Program-made: the position numbers and the translations under genes
Source: an uncultured Alistipes sp.
GTDB taxonomy: Bacteria; Bacteroidota; Bacteroidia; Bacteroidales; Rikenellaceae
DNA: 61,668 nt
Assembly (NCBI GenBank): GCA_944326855.1
Contig: CALVFO010000021.1
Location: 1 to 61,668 of the forward strand
Reading direction: 5' to 3'
Shown here: positions 41,831 through 51,343 of the stretch, one piece after another
Position numbering within the stretch: position 1 is the stretch's first letter
How the letters are laid out: every line of letters begins with the position of its first letter
Notes under the pieces: generated by a model
Seen by the model: only the letters and a program-made list of their open reading frames with translations
Database searches by the model: none
What the model was told of the DNA's origin: nothing

Positions 41831-43228
41831 TTACTCCGGCCGGGATGACCGATCCACGATCTGCCGTTCGATCTCTTCCAGGGATTTACCCTTGGTTTCG
41901 GGCAAGCGGGCATACAGGAAGATAAACCCGATCGCACAGATCGCCCCGTAGAGCCAGAAAGTTCCGGAGGCCTGCAGCCCGCGATTCAGAATCGGGAACG
42001 TATAGGTCAGCACGAAACAGGCAGCCCACAGGAAGAAGGTGGACATAGCCATAGCGGCTCCGCGCACCCGGTTGGGGAAGATTTCCGACAACAACACCCA
42101 GGTGACCGGAGCAAGGGTCATGGCAAAACAAGCGATAGCGGCCACCACCAGCGCCAATACGGCCAGACCGCTTACCTGGAAGTAATAACACAAGCCCATG
42201 GCCAGATAGATCAGCGTAAGGCCTCCGGCCCCGATCAGCATCAAGGCCCGACGCCCCAGACGGTCGACCGTATACATGCCCACAAACGTAAAAATCACGT
42301 TGGTTACACCCGTCACCACGATATTGAGCAGGATATCGGAAACTTCATAACCGGCGGCGGCGAAAACTTCCTGCGCATAGTTGAAGATGACATTGATTCC
42401 GCACCACTGTTGGAAAACGGCGACGACGATTCCCAATCCCAATACGAAGCGCAATTCCGGGGCAAAGAGTGCCTTCAAGCTGCTTTTCGTTTCGCCCTTG
42501 AGGCTCTGTTCGATCTCGACGAGCTGTTCCGAGGCATACCCCTCGCCGCCCACCCGGGAGAGAACTTCTTTAGCCCGTTCGCTGCGGCTTTTCGAAGCGA
42601 GCCAGCGCGGACTTTCGGGCACGGTAAACATCAGGACAAAAAAGGCGATGGCCGGAAACGTTTCGGCCCAGAACATCCATCTCCAACCCATTTGTCCGTT
42701 CCAACTGGTCAGGATATCCGCCTCCGAGGTGACGGGGTCGGCGATCAGCCAGTTGGCGATCTGGGCCGCCAGGATTCCCACCACAATGGTCAGTTGGTTG
42801 ATCGACACGAAGCGTCCCCGGATATCGGAAGGCGACACCTCGGCGATATACATCGGAGAGAGGTTCGAAGCGATCCCGATGCCGATACCGCCCAACAGTC
42901 GGTAAAAGATGAACCAGGTCAGGTTGCTGGTTGCACCGGTTCCCACGGCCGATACCGTAAAGAGAACGGCCGCAGCGATCAACAATTTCTTACGACCGTA
43001 CCGGTCGCTGAGCATCCCCGACAAACAGGCTCCCAGCAAACAGCCGATCAGCGCGCTGGACATGACCCATCCCTGCATATAGGGATTGTCGGTAATGCCG
43101 AAAAAAACTTCATAGAAAGGTTTGGCTCCTCCGATAACCACGAAGTCATAGCCGAAAAGCAGGCCTCCCATCGCCGATACGAAAGTGATCGCCATCAGGT
43201 AGCCCGCATGGTAACGATTCTGTTGCAT
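41831..43228 (-). CDS. MFS sugar porter (SP family) proton symporter
   Basis: A 465-residue inner membrane protein with 12 predicted TM segments. Sugar-porter signatures are DRYGRKKLL between TM2 and TM3, the TM4-5 element GIASNLSPMYIAEVSPSDIRGR, PESPRWLASK before the central loop, QQWCGINVIFNYAQEVF in TM7, VDRLGRRALM, and PETKGKSLEEIE at the C-terminus. These resemble XylE/AraE-type pentose and hexose importers. It is not of the FucP (FHS) type, so fucose uptake is not shown, although L-fucose isomerase lies 2.3 kb away. It converges on the pectinase array and has a promoter box about 120 bp upstream. Substrate uncertain. Confidence 0.93.
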   Translation of the reverse strand: MQQNRYHAGYLMAITFVSAMGGLLFGYDFVVIGGAKPFYEVFFGITDNPYMQGWVMSSALIGCLLGACLSGMLSDRYGRKKLLIAAAVLFTVSAVGTGATSNLTWFIFYRLLGGIGIGIASNLSPMYIAEVSPSDIRGRFVSINQLTIVVGILAAQIANWLIADPVTSEADILTSWNGQMGWRWMFWAETFPAIAFFVLMFTVPESPRWLASKSRSERAKEVLSRVGGEGYASEQLVEIEQSLKGETKSSLKALFAPELRFVLGLGIVVAVFQQWCGINVIFNYAQEVFAAAGYEVSDILLNIVVTGVTNVIFTFVGMYTVDRLGRRALMLIGAGGLTLIYLAMGLCYYFQVSGLAVLALVVAAIACFAMTLAPVTWVLLSEIFPNRVRGAAMAMSTFFLWAACFVLTYTFPILNRGLQASGTFWLYGAICAIGFIFLYARLPETKGKSLEEIERQIVDRSSRPE

Positions 43229-43344
43229 GATTGAGATAAGTTCATCGATCGGATACCCGCCCCAGGGTGTACAGACCTATTTACACGATAAGATCCGGAG
43301 AACGGAAAATCGTCGCGATCGATCAGGTTAGTATTCGGTTCCAA

Positions 43345-43352
43345 CAAATTTA
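43345..43352 (-). promoter_or_regulatory. -7 promoter box of the sugar porter
   Basis: TAAATTTG on the minus strand matches TAnnTTTG. Confidence 0.55.
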
Positions 43353-43372
43353 CCATAAATTTTCACGTTTCC

Positions 43373-43380
43373 TACCTTTG
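43373..43380 (+). promoter_or_regulatory. -7 promoter box of ccsA
   Basis: TACCTTTG matches TAnnTTTG; TTT at 43349-43351 sits at about the -33 spacing. Confidence 0.55.
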
Positions 43381-43541
43381 GGGAAAGCGATTTTTGCGCT
43401 TTTTCCCGCCTCTGTTTCGTTTTTTGAACCTCGATTCGCTGCAAACGGCGATCCGGTTTCCCGCTTTCGGAGTCCAGGTCCATTTGCGAATCCCGGAGGA
43501 AATCGCTACCTTGGAGGGTTAAATGTCTTAAGTTCGTTTCG

Positions 43542-45317
43542 ATGATTTTCCCCCGCTTTTGTTCTTCCGTCTTCGGCACCCGCCGTTCCGGTCGCTCCCA
43601 GCATCGACCTGACAGCACCGGCCGCCTGAGTGACAGACCTTGGGGAAAACCTGGCTGGAGAACGATCGCCGTATCCGTTCTGGTGGGGATTCTGTGGGGG
43701 CAGGCGCCCCCCCTGCGAGCCGCCGAAACGCCCCAATCCCCCGTCGACATCCCGGCCGAAACCGCTGCCCGATTCGGTCGGTTGTGGGTCCAGGCCCCCA
43801 TGGATCGGATCCAACCGATCGATGCCTACAGTTCGAAACTCTTGCGCAAGATCTACCATCGCGACCATTACGGCTCGCTCAACGCTACCCAAATGCTGCT
43901 GCAATGGCTGTGCGCCCCGGAGTTCTGGCAAGAAGCTCCTCTGATCTATCTGAAAGACCGCTCGCTACGCGACCGATTCGGGGACGGAGACTCCCACGCC
44001 GCCTACAATCGTTTTTTCGACAGCACCGGGAACTATTTGCTGGGACCGGAAATCGAAGCCGTCTACTCCCGTTCGCTGAGTCCGCGAAGCCGACACGACA
44101 AAGAAGTGCTCAACGCCGATGATAAGGTCAACATTCTGATGCCCCTGTTTGAGACCCAAAGGCTGGCCCTGTTTCCGACCGATGTCAACGGCATTTGGGA
44201 ATCTCCCGGATCGATCATTCCGGACTTCTTTCCGAAAGAGGTAATCCAAGCCACCGGACTTTTTACCCGGCTGGTGGAAGCCTTGCGTCAGGGCGACACG
44301 GCCGAAGCCGATTCGCTGATCGATCGGATCGCCCGTTACCAACAAGCGTATGCCGACACGTTCTCCCTGAACGAGTCCCGTAAAGAGGCCGAATTGTTTT
44401 ACACCCGGGCTGACTTTTTCCGTACCGCTTTCCGGGGATATCTGCTTTTAGGAGCCGCCTTCCTGCTGGTCTTTCTGTTGACCCGTTCGGGATCGACTCG
44501 GCGTCGGCGTATCCTGACCGCTCTGTCATGGGGCGTACTGGCGGTATTTCTTTGGCAAAGCGCCGGAATGGGTTGTCGATGGTACATTTCCGGTCGGCCT
44601 CCCTGGACCGATGCCTACGAATCCATGATCTATGTCGGCTGGGCCACCGTATTGGGCGGATTGATTTTTGCCCGACGCTCCCCGTTGACCCTGATGCTCG
44701 CCACCCTGATGGGAGGCGTCATTCTGTTCGTCTCCCACCTCAGCTGGCTCGATCCCCAGATTACGCATCTGGTACCGGTACTGCGCTCTCCCTGGCTGAT
44801 GATTCATGTCTCGGTCATCACCGCCAGTTACGGATTTTTCGGTATCGGGGCGCTCTGCGGCGCCGGCATCCTTTTCGGGATTCTGCGCGGACACCCCAAC
44901 CGCGAACTGCGCCTCGTCGGCGAGATCTCCCTGACCATCGGACTGGCGCTGCTCACCGCCGGCATCTTCTTCGGAGCCATTTGGGCCAACGAATCCTGGG
45001 GACGTTACTGGGGCTGGGACCCCAAAGAGACCTGGGCCCTGATCACCATGCTTTTCTACGCTTTCACCCTGCATGCCCGCTTTCTTCCCTCCTTCAACAA
45101 TGACTATGCCTTCGGAGCCCTGTCCGTTGCAGGCCTTTATACGGTACTGATGACCTTTTTCGGTGTCAATTACCTGTTGGCGGGACTCCACTCCTACGGG
45201 TATGGCGAAGGCATTTCGCCGGGTTGGTTGCTGGCCATCATCCTGCCTATTGCCGCTCTGATCCTCGCGGCCGGACTCCGATACCGTCACCGCCAGCGTA
45301 CCTCGGAGATCGGCTGA
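43542..45317 (+). CDS. ccsA: CcsA/ResC-type cytochrome c assembly protein without ResB part
   Basis: A 591-residue membrane protein of the system II heme-handling family, which delivers heme for covalent attachment to apocytochrome c outside the cytoplasmic membrane. The N-terminal third (to about residue 280) is a periplasmic domain (AETAARFGRLWVQAPMDRIQPIDAYSS region) after a hydrophobic anchor near residue 45. About eight TM segments follow. The WWD heme motif is WGRYWGWDPKETWALI, and the flanking His residues lie in HLVPVLRS and LHSYGYGEG. In many Bacteroidetes this unit is fused to ResB; here no ResB is adjacent. The exact start is uncertain, since the first 40 residues are Arg-rich and a later start near residue 40 is possible. 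Confidence 0.85.
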   Translation: MIFPRFCSSVFGTRRSGRSQHRPDSTGRLSDRPWGKPGWRTIAVSVLVGILWGQAPPLRAAETPQSPVDIPAETAARFGRLWVQAPMDRIQPIDAYSSKLLRKIYHRDHYGSLNATQMLLQWLCAPEFWQEAPLIYLKDRSLRDRFGDGDSHAAYNRFFDSTGNYLLGPEIEAVYSRSLSPRSRHDKEVLNADDKVNILMPLFETQRLALFPTDVNGIWESPGSIIPDFFPKEVIQATGLFTRLVEALRQGDTAEADSLIDRIARYQQAYADTFSLNESRKEAELFYTRADFFRTAFRGYLLLGAAFLLVFLLTRSGSTRRRRILTALSWGVLAVFLWQSAGMGCRWYISGRPPWTDAYESMIYVGWATVLGGLIFARRSPLTLMLATLMGGVILFVSHLSWLDPQITHLVPVLRSPWLMIHVSVITASYGFFGIGALCGAGILFGILRGHPNRELRLVGEISLTIGLALLTAGIFFGAIWANESWGRYWGWDPKETWALITMLFYAFTLHARFLPSFNNDYAFGALSVAGLYTVLMTFFGVNYLLAGLHSYGYGEGISPGWLLAIILPIAALILAAGLRYRHRQRTSEIG

Positions 45318-45388
45318 GCCCTCTCCGAACCGTTTGATCCTCACCTTATCTGTTCCCGTTTTTTCAAAAAATATTTTTGACCGAAAGG

Positions 45389-45419
45389 TTGATGCTCCGT
45401 CATATTATTTGTACATTTG
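45389..45419 (+). promoter_or_regulatory. Promoter of fucI
   Basis: TTG (45389-45391), 20-bp spacer, TACATTTG (45412-45419): full Bacteroidetes promoter. The leader to the ATG at 45564 would be about 140 nt, long enough for a control element. Confidence 0.8.
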
Positions 45420-45563
45420 TTGGATAGAGGTTATCCTCGCGCGGACATTCGCCCCCTGGGCTTTTGTCTCACAAACCTAAACGGCCCCGTCCCGGAGACC
45501 TCCCGATTTTCGGAACAGAAATGTACCGGGGAAATAACGTTAAACTCAAATACCGATTCTGTT

Positions 45564-47351
45564 ATGAACACCAAAAGATTTATTGGAAGCAATCCCAAAG
45601 TGGGAATCCGCCCCGTCATCGACGGACGTCAGGGCGGCGTACGCGAATCGCTGGAAGAACAGACGATGGATATGGCCAAAAATGTGGCCCAACTGATCAG
45701 CTCGACCCTCAAATACACCGACGGCACTCCCGTAGAATGTGTGATTGCCGATTCGACCATCGGACGGGTTCCGGAAGCAGCCGCCTGCGCTGAAAAATTC
45801 CGCCTGGCGGGGGTAGGTCTGACCATCACCGTCACTCCCTGCTGGTGCTACGGCAGCGAAACCATCGATTACGACGATCGTCTGCCCAAAGCCATCTGGG
45901 GTTTCAACGGGACCGAACGTCCGGGAGCCGTTTACCTGGCCGCCGCCCTGGCCGGACACAACCAAAAAGGGATGCCGGCTTTCGGTATCTACGGCCGCGA
46001 CGTACAGGATGCCGACGACAAGAGCATTCCCGCTGACGTTCAGGAAAAGCTGCTGCGTTTCACCCGGGCCGGGATCGCCGTGGCTCAGATGCGGGGCAAG
46101 AGCTACCTGTCGATCGGGTCGGTGGCCATGGGTATCGCCGGTTCGATGGTCGACGCCGACTTTTTCCAGACCTATCTGGGCATGCGCAACGAATACGTCG
46201 ACATGAGCGAAATCATTCGCCGCGTCAACGAAGGGATTTACGATAAGGAAGAGTTCAAAAAAGCCATGGCCTGGACCGAAAAATACTGCAAAGTCAACGA
46301 AGGCGAAGACTTCAACCGTCCCGAACGTCAACGCAACCGTCAGGAAAAAGACGCCGACTGGGAATACGTGGTAAAGATGGCGATGATTTTCCGCGATCTG
46401 ATGTGCGGGAATCCCGAACTGCTCAAGGCCGGATTCAAGGAAGAGTCTTTGGGGCACAATGCCATTGCAGCCGGGTTCCAGGGCCAGCGTCAATGGACCG
46501 ACCACATGCCTAACGGAGACTTTGCCGAAGCGCTTCTGAACTCTTCGTTCGACTGGAACGGCATTCGCGAAGCCTTCGTGGTGGCTACCGAAAACGACTC
46601 GCTCAACGGCACCGCCATGCTCTTCGGAAAATTGTTGACGGGCACCGCTCAGGTATTTGCCGACGTACGTACCTATTGGAGTCCCGAAGCCTTCAAACGG
46701 GTAACGGGTCAGGCCCTGACCGGTAAAGCCAGCGAAGGGATCATCCATTTGATCAATTCCGGAGCCGCCAGTCTCGACGGGACGGGCGAACAAACCCGCA
46801 ACGGCCAACCGGCCATGAAACCGTTCTGGGAAATCACGCCCGAAGAAGCCGACAAATGCCTGGCTGCCACGACCTGGTATCCGGCCAACCGCGACTATTT
46901 CCGGGGCAGCGGATATTCGTCCAATTTCCTGTCCAAAGGCGGAATGCCGGTAACCATGATCCGCGTCAACATTGTCAAGGGTCTGGGTCCGGTTCTCCAA
47001 TTGGCCGAAGGTTATACGGTAACGCTGGATCCCGAAGCCCACAAGATTCTCAACGAACGTACCGACCGGACCTGGCCGACCACGTGGTTCGCACCGCGTC
47101 TGACCGGGACAGGAGCCTTCAAGGACGTCTACTCGGTGATGAACAATTGGGGCGCCAACCACGGAGCCTTCAGTTACGGACACATCGGTGCCGATCTGAT
47201 TACGCTGGCTTCGATGCTGCGTATTCCGGTCTGCATGCATAACGTTGATCCGGACAAGATTTTCCGTCCCAGCGCCTGGGCCGCCTTCGGCATGGATCCC
47301 GAAGGTGCCGACTACCGGGCCTGCGCCAATTACGGCGGTTTGTACAAATAA
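45564..47351 (+). CDS. fucI: L-fucose isomerase
   Basis: A 595-residue cytoplasmic enzyme that converts L-fucose to L-fuculose (also D-arabinose to D-ribulose), the first step of fucose catabolism. The length equals the E. coli enzyme (591). The opening, [22 protein letters not shown], is characteristic, as are [12 protein letters not shown], the Mn-site region [17 protein letters not shown] and [27 protein letters not shown] near the C-terminus. The start at 45564 fits family N-termini; an extension from 45417 lies on the promoter. It is monocistronic, ending in a 40-bp palindrome. It links to the three GH29 genes at 3410-7879, though fuculokinase and fuculose-phosphate aldolase are not in the window. 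Confidence 0.97.
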   Translation: MNTKRFIGSNPKVGIRPVIDGRQGGVRESLEEQTMDMAKNVAQLISSTLKYTDGTPVECVIADSTIGRVPEAAACAEKFRLAGVGLTITVTPCWCYGSETIDYDDRLPKAIWGFNGTERPGAVYLAAALAGHNQKGMPAFGIYGRDVQDADDKSIPADVQEKLLRFTRAGIAVAQMRGKSYLSIGSVAMGIAGSMVDADFFQTYLGMRNEYVDMSEIIRRVNEGIYDKEEFKKAMAWTEKYCKVNEGEDFNRPERQRNRQEKDADWEYVVKMAMIFRDLMCGNPELLKAGFKEESLGHNAIAAGFQGQRQWTDHMPNGDFAEALLNSSFDWNGIREAFVVATENDSLNGTAMLFGKLLTGTAQVFADVRTYWSPEAFKRVTGQALTGKASEGIIHLINSGAASLDGTGEQTRNGQPAMKPFWEITPEEADKCLAATTWYPANRDYFRGSGYSSNFLSKGGMPVTMIRVNIVKGLGPVLQLAEGYTVTLDPEAHKILNERTDRTWPTTWFAPRLTGTGAFKDVYSVMNNWGANHGAFSYGHIGADLITLASMLRIPVCMHNVDPDKIFRPSAWAAFGMDPEGADYRACANYGGLYK

Positions 47352-47374
47352 CACTCAACAACCCTTATAACGAC

Positions 47375-47414
47375 ACAGAGCCGCAAGAATTCCATGGAAT
47401 TCTTGCGGCTCTGT
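47375..47414. terminator. Perfect 40-bp palindrome after fucI
   Basis: ACAGAGCCGCAAGAATTCCA and its complement abut with no spacer, centred on CCATGG. It lies 24 bp after the stop codon. The T-run is weak, so it may act as a terminator or as an mRNA-stabilising hairpin. Confidence 0.7.
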
Positions 47415-47639
47415 ATGTTATATTGCCCCTTCCAACCATTTTTCGAAGATTTTTCGAGGGTCTTCCATCGAACCTCACCCCCCTTCTAAAAATCTTCCGG
47501 CGATCCTCTGGCCATCTTCAAAAAATCCTCTGGCGGTTGTCCGGCGATCCTTCACCCCCCTTTTGAAAACCTTCCGGCGAACCGAAGCCGCCGATTCCCG
47601 GAATCGGAGCGTCCGATTTTTTTTGCCGGACAAAATTTC
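47415..47639. repeat. Degenerate direct repeats in the fucI/His-rich gap
   Basis: A roughly 30-bp unit (CTCACCCCCCTT ... AATCTTCCGGCGA at 47473-47503, and TTCACCCCCCTT ... CTTCCGGCGA at 47549-47580) occurs twice, 77 bp apart. CCGGCGATCC recurs nearby. No gene is seen. Confidence 0.5.
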
Positions 47640-47647
47640 TATCTTTG
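47640..47647 (+). promoter_or_regulatory. -7 promoter box of the His-rich membrane protein
   Basis: TATCTTTG, 33 bp before the ATG at 47680. It lies downstream of an earlier in-frame ATG (47563) and so supports the shorter start. Confidence 0.65.
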
Positions 47648-47679
47648 CTCCCATTGTGAGTTTCTGCTCGACACCTCAT

Positions 47680-48024
47680 ATGATGCGACGAACAAAACAA
47701 GGGTTGGTATCTTTGCTGTTAATACTCTTTACGGGGTATTACTGCGGCATCACCCTTTTCCCACACGTCCACGATATCGACGGTCGACGCATCGTCCACT
47801 CCCACCCCTATTCGGGAACCGCCTCCCAGCCCGGGCATCAACACACCACCCAACAATTGCAACTGCTCCAGTTGCTCTCCTTGTTGACGTGGATCAGTAC
47901 GGCGCTGTATTGGCTGAGGAGCCCTTTGCGCAAGTATCGGCAGATTGAATATGCCGTCACCGTTTCCATTCCGGGATCCCGACACCCTCAAGCCTACCTT
48001 TTACGCGGTCCTCCGACCTGGTAA
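47680..48024 (+). CDS. Small His-rich membrane protein, candidate metal-binding partner of the TonB receptor
   Basis: A 114-residue protein starting MMRRTKQG. An N-terminal hydrophobic segment (about residues 9-27) is followed by a short exposed loop rich in His (HVHDIDGRRIVHSHPY, then PGHQH at 51-55) and a second hydrophobic segment (about 60-80), ending in a basic tail. The His cluster could bind Zn, Cu, Ni or heme iron. The start is chosen because a promoter box lies between it and the earlier in-frame ATG. A TonB-dependent receptor follows on the same strand after 236 bp. I recall similar His-motif proteins before TonB receptors in Bacteroidales but cannot name a family. Function inferred only. 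Confidence 0.72.
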   Translation: MMRRTKQGLVSLLLILFTGYYCGITLFPHVHDIDGRRIVHSHPYSGTASQPGHQHTTQQLQLLQLLSLLTWISTALYWLRSPLRKYRQIEYAVTVSIPGSRHPQAYLLRGPPTW

Positions 48025-48260
48025 GACCCATGATTGGCCCGGACACCTTCCTCGGATGAATGTATCGTACGGGAGCCTCAATCTTTCTGATCAAACGATT
48101 GCGGCAGGCTATGCCATTGTTTGATTCTCCATTCTCACGGACTTTCCGCCGGGCCTTTCCCAAAAAATTCCATCAGGAACCCGTTCTGCCGGTCCATTTT
48201 CCGTACACCGGAGAACAGCGTTTCATGCACATTATTCACTCTAAATTTACCAGGAATCCC

Positions 48261-50573
48261 ATGAAAACCACATATGGCCTGTTAGGGCTTCTTATGCTAT
48301 TTCCTCTGCTGGCCTGGGGTCGCGCCGACGAAGATGAACAACGCACCCCTCCCAGCGACTCGAACATTACGGGTCACGTCCTGCACAAATCGAGCGGCGA
48401 GCACCTCTCTTACATCACCATTACGATCAAAGGAACGACCTTGGGTACCGTTACCGATGGCACGGGGCACTATTCGTTACGCAACCTGCCCAAAGGTTCG
48501 TATGTACTGGTCGCCTCTGGTGTCGGCTACACGACGATGGAAGTTCCGTTCGAAAGCAAACCCGGTCATACCCTTGAAATCAATTTCGAGTTGAACGATC
48601 AGGCCATCGACATGGATCAGATCGTGGTGTCGGCCACCCGGAACGAAACCGACAAGAAAAGTTCCGCCACGATCGTCAACGTACTTTCCCCCAAGCTCTT
48701 CGAAAGTACGGCCTCCAAATCACTGGCCGAAACGCTCAACTTCCAGTCGGGTATCCGCATGGAATACAACTGTTCCAACTGCGGGGTTCCGCAACTGCGC
48801 ATCAATGGACTGGAAGGGCAATACTCTCAGATTTTACTCGACAGTCGTCCCATCTTCAGTTCCCTGGCCGGGGTTTACGGCCTCGAGCAACTACCCACAT
48901 CGATGGTCGAACGCGTCGAAGTGATCCGGGGCGGAGGTTCGGCCCTGTACGGTTCGAACGCCATCGGCGGCATCGTCAACGTGATCACCAAAGAACCTCT
49001 GCGCAACAGCGTTTCACTGAGCAACACCACCGGCATCGTTTCACACGACACCTTCGACATCAATACCACCCTGAACGGTTCCTTTGTATCGGACGACAAC
49101 CGGGCGGGAGTCTACCTGTTCGGCATGGTGCGCGATCGTGATCCCTACGATCGCAACGCGGACGGTTTTTCGGACGTTCCCAAGCTCAGCAGCGAGACGG
49201 TAGGTTTCCGGGGATATTACAAAACCAGCGCCTATTCCAAAATCACGGCCGAATACCACCACATGCGGGAATTCCGTCGCGGCGGGAACCGCATGGACCG
49301 ACCTCCCCACGAAGCCGACATTGCCGAGCAACTCCGCCATAAGATCAACGGAGGGAGTCTTCGTTTCGACCTCTACACCCCGGACCAGAAACACCGTATC
49401 GGGGTATATACCGCTGCTCAGATGATCGATCGGGACAGCTATTTCGGGGCCGAGCAAAACCCCGACGCCTACGGGCACACCCTTGACCGGACCTTCGTAG
49501 CCGGCGCCCAGTATGCCTATTCGATGGACAAGTTGCTGTTTTTACCGGCCGAACTGACCGTAGGAACCGAGTTCAACCACAACGACCTGCACGATCAGAT
49601 GCTGGGCTACAACCGCGATCTGAAGCAGACGAGCAACGTCATCGGCGGTTATATCCAGAACGAGTGGAAAAGCGAGAAGGTCAATTTCGTGATCGGCGGT
49701 CGTCTCGACAAGCATAACCTGATGAAAAAAGCCATTTTCAGTCCCCGGGTCAACCTGCGCTATACCCCGGTCGACGCTGTCGGACTGCGGGTCAGCTATT
49801 CGAGCGGTTACCGGGCCCCCCAAGCCTATGACGAAGACCTCCACGTAGGGATCGTAAGCGGTGAAGTGAAACTCATCGAACTGGACCCCAACCTCAAACA
49901 CGAATCCTCCCACAGTTTCAGTGCTTCGGCCGATCTCTACCATCGGTTCGGAGCGGTACAGGCCAATCTGCTGATTGAAGGATTTTACACCTCGCTCAAC
50001 AACGTTTTCGCATTGGTCGAAATCGACGAAGATGCTCAGGGCAATCTCATCATGCAACGCACCAACGCCCCAGGAGCCACGGTCAAAGGACTCAATTTCG
50101 AAGGTCGGATCGGCATTCCCAATCTCGTGGATATCCAATTGGGGTTCACGCTTCAGCAAAGTCGCTACAAAGAACTCTTCCAATGGTCCAAAGATGAGCG
50201 TCTGGCTCCTCAGCGTACCATGTTCCGCTCCCCCGCTCAGTACGGTTATATCACGACCCGGTTCACGCTTACCCGTCATTTCCAGGCATCGCTATTCGGC
50301 AACTACACCGGCAAAATGCTGGTCCAGCATCAGGCCGGTTACATTGATCGCGACACGGAAGTCTGGACACCCCGCTTTTTCGACATGGGATTTAAGCTGG
50401 CCTATACGTTCCGACTGACCGACCTGATCCGGCTGGAAGTAAACGGCGGCATCAAAAACGTGCTGGATCAATTTCAGAAAGATCTCGACCGCGGCGTCAA
50501 AAAGGATGCCGGATATATCTACGGTCCGGCCATGCCCCGCATGTACTTTTTCGGCGTCAAATTCATGATCTGA
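48261..50573 (+). CDS. TonB-dependent outer membrane receptor with CxxC plug, candidate metal or siderophore uptake
   Basis: A 770-residue receptor. Signal peptide LGLLMLFPLLAWG precedes a carboxypeptidase-regulatory-like domain (about 35-115, ITGHVLHKSSGEHLSYITI), a plug (about 125-240) and a 22-strand barrel ending RMYFFGVKFMI. The plug contains YNCSNCGVPQLRINGLEG with C171 and C174, then QILLDSRPIF and VERVEVIRGGGSALYGSNAIGGIVNVI, the usual plug signature. It is of the BtuB/CirA type, not SusC, and has no SusD partner. The start at 48261 is chosen for the signal peptide; a longer frame begins at 48060. The preceding His-rich membrane protein suggests a metal ligand. Substrate unknown. Confidence 0.93.
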   Translation: MKTTYGLLGLLMLFPLLAWGRADEDEQRTPPSDSNITGHVLHKSSGEHLSYITITIKGTTLGTVTDGTGHYSLRNLPKGSYVLVASGVGYTTMEVPFESKPGHTLEINFELNDQAIDMDQIVVSATRNETDKKSSATIVNVLSPKLFESTASKSLAETLNFQSGIRMEYNCSNCGVPQLRINGLEGQYSQILLDSRPIFSSLAGVYGLEQLPTSMVERVEVIRGGGSALYGSNAIGGIVNVITKEPLRNSVSLSNTTGIVSHDTFDINTTLNGSFVSDDNRAGVYLFGMVRDRDPYDRNADGFSDVPKLSSETVGFRGYYKTSAYSKITAEYHHMREFRRGGNRMDRPPHEADIAEQLRHKINGGSLRFDLYTPDQKHRIGVYTAAQMIDRDSYFGAEQNPDAYGHTLDRTFVAGAQYAYSMDKLLFLPAELTVGTEFNHNDLHDQMLGYNRDLKQTSNVIGGYIQNEWKSEKVNFVIGGRLDKHNLMKKAIFSPRVNLRYTPVDAVGLRVSYSSGYRAPQAYDEDLHVGIVSGEVKLIELDPNLKHESSHSFSASADLYHRFGAVQANLLIEGFYTSLNNVFALVEIDEDAQGNLIMQRTNAPGATVKGLNFEGRIGIPNLVDIQLGFTLQQSRYKELFQWSKDERLAPQRTMFRSPAQYGYITTRFTLTRHFQASLFGNYTGKMLVQHQAGYIDRDTEVWTPRFFDMGFKLAYTFRLTDLIRLEVNGGIKNVLDQFQKDLDRGVKKDAGYIYGPAMPRMYFFGVKFMI

Positions 50574-50697
50574 TCCCTGCCGACACACCCTGCGGACGAA
50601 TCGTCTCCGACGGATCCGGTCTCCCGGGACCACAGACGTTCGACCCGGTGATCTGGCCGGACCCATTCAGGATGCCGTTCCGGCATCGCGCATAACG

Positions 50698-50726
50698 AAC
50701 GGAGCCGCACCATGTGCGGCTCCGTT
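50698..50726. terminator. Hairpin between converging TonB receptor and DUF4251 genes
   Basis: A 13-bp perfect stem AACGGAGCCGCAC / GTGCGGCTCCGTT with loop CAT, between two converging genes. Only short T-runs, so strength is uncertain. Confidence 0.75.
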
Positions 50727-50767
50727 GTATATCTGCCCTGCTTTTACAGGCGACCGGAAAAACTCTT

Positions 50768-51343
50768 TTAACGCAACCCGATCGGAATATTCTGGAAAGG
50801 CTGAGCTTTGAAGACATTGGACTGAACGCCCGGGATCAGGTTACCTCGGAAGGTCGTTTGCCCATTGGTAAACGTCGAGGAAACAAGAGCCGTTCCGTAA
50901 GCGCTACCGTAAGGAATATTGATGACCACAGACCCGGACATACCGTTACCATTGATATTGAACTGATACATCACATTGCCCTTTTTGTTGGTACGCATCT
51001 GGATGTTGCTTACCTGACCGGCGATGGTAATACCCCCTGCTCCGTTCAAACCCGGATTCCCATTATTGAAAGCCAACTGCACCATCGCTTTATCACCATC
51101 CATAAGCACATAATTGTTCTGACTGACTACATAAATGCTCTTCCCCGCACCGAACTGAATCTGTTCAGCCTCCAACACGAAATTCTGATCTTTAAGCGAC
51201 TGCACAGCCTGGTTGAACGCTTCCATGTTCTGGGCGGCCTGTTCTTCACGTTTCTGATTACGATCTGCATCCTGTGCAAACAATTGGCTCATCGACAAAG
51301 ACCCCAACAGGCCGAGTGCAGCAATTAACATAATTTTTTTCAT
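50768..51343 (-). CDS. DUF4251-family secreted protein
   Basis: A 191-residue periplasmic or surface protein with Sec signal peptide IMLIAALGLLGSLSMSQLFAQ. The mature part begins with a charged helix (about 25-50) followed by a beta-rich domain (NFVLEAEQIQFGAGKSIYVVSQNNYVLMDG, then Asn/Gly-rich repeats) typical of DUF4251, a Bacteroidetes family of unknown function. Length is normal for the family. The gene is monocistronic; its upstream region is AT-rich and no clear TAnnTTTG box was found. No functional assignment is possible. Confidence 0.88.
   Translation of the reverse strand: MKKIMLIAALGLLGSLSMSQLFAQDADRNQKREEQAAQNMEAFNQAVQSLKDQNFVLEAEQIQFGAGKSIYVVSQNNYVLMDGDKAMVQLAFNNGNPGLNGAGGITIAGQVSNIQMRTNKKGNVMYQFNINGNGMSGSVVINIPYGSAYGTALVSSTFTNGQTTFRGNLIPGVQSNVFKAQPFQNIPIGLR

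Larger units (their letters stand above)
43229..43541. other. Divergent promoter region, sugar porter / ccsA
   Basis: 313 bp between divergent genes with two -7 boxes about 20 bp apart facing opposite ways (43345-43352 minus, 43373-43380 plus). Both genes would have leaders of 100-160 nt. No gene recognised. Confidence 0.55.
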
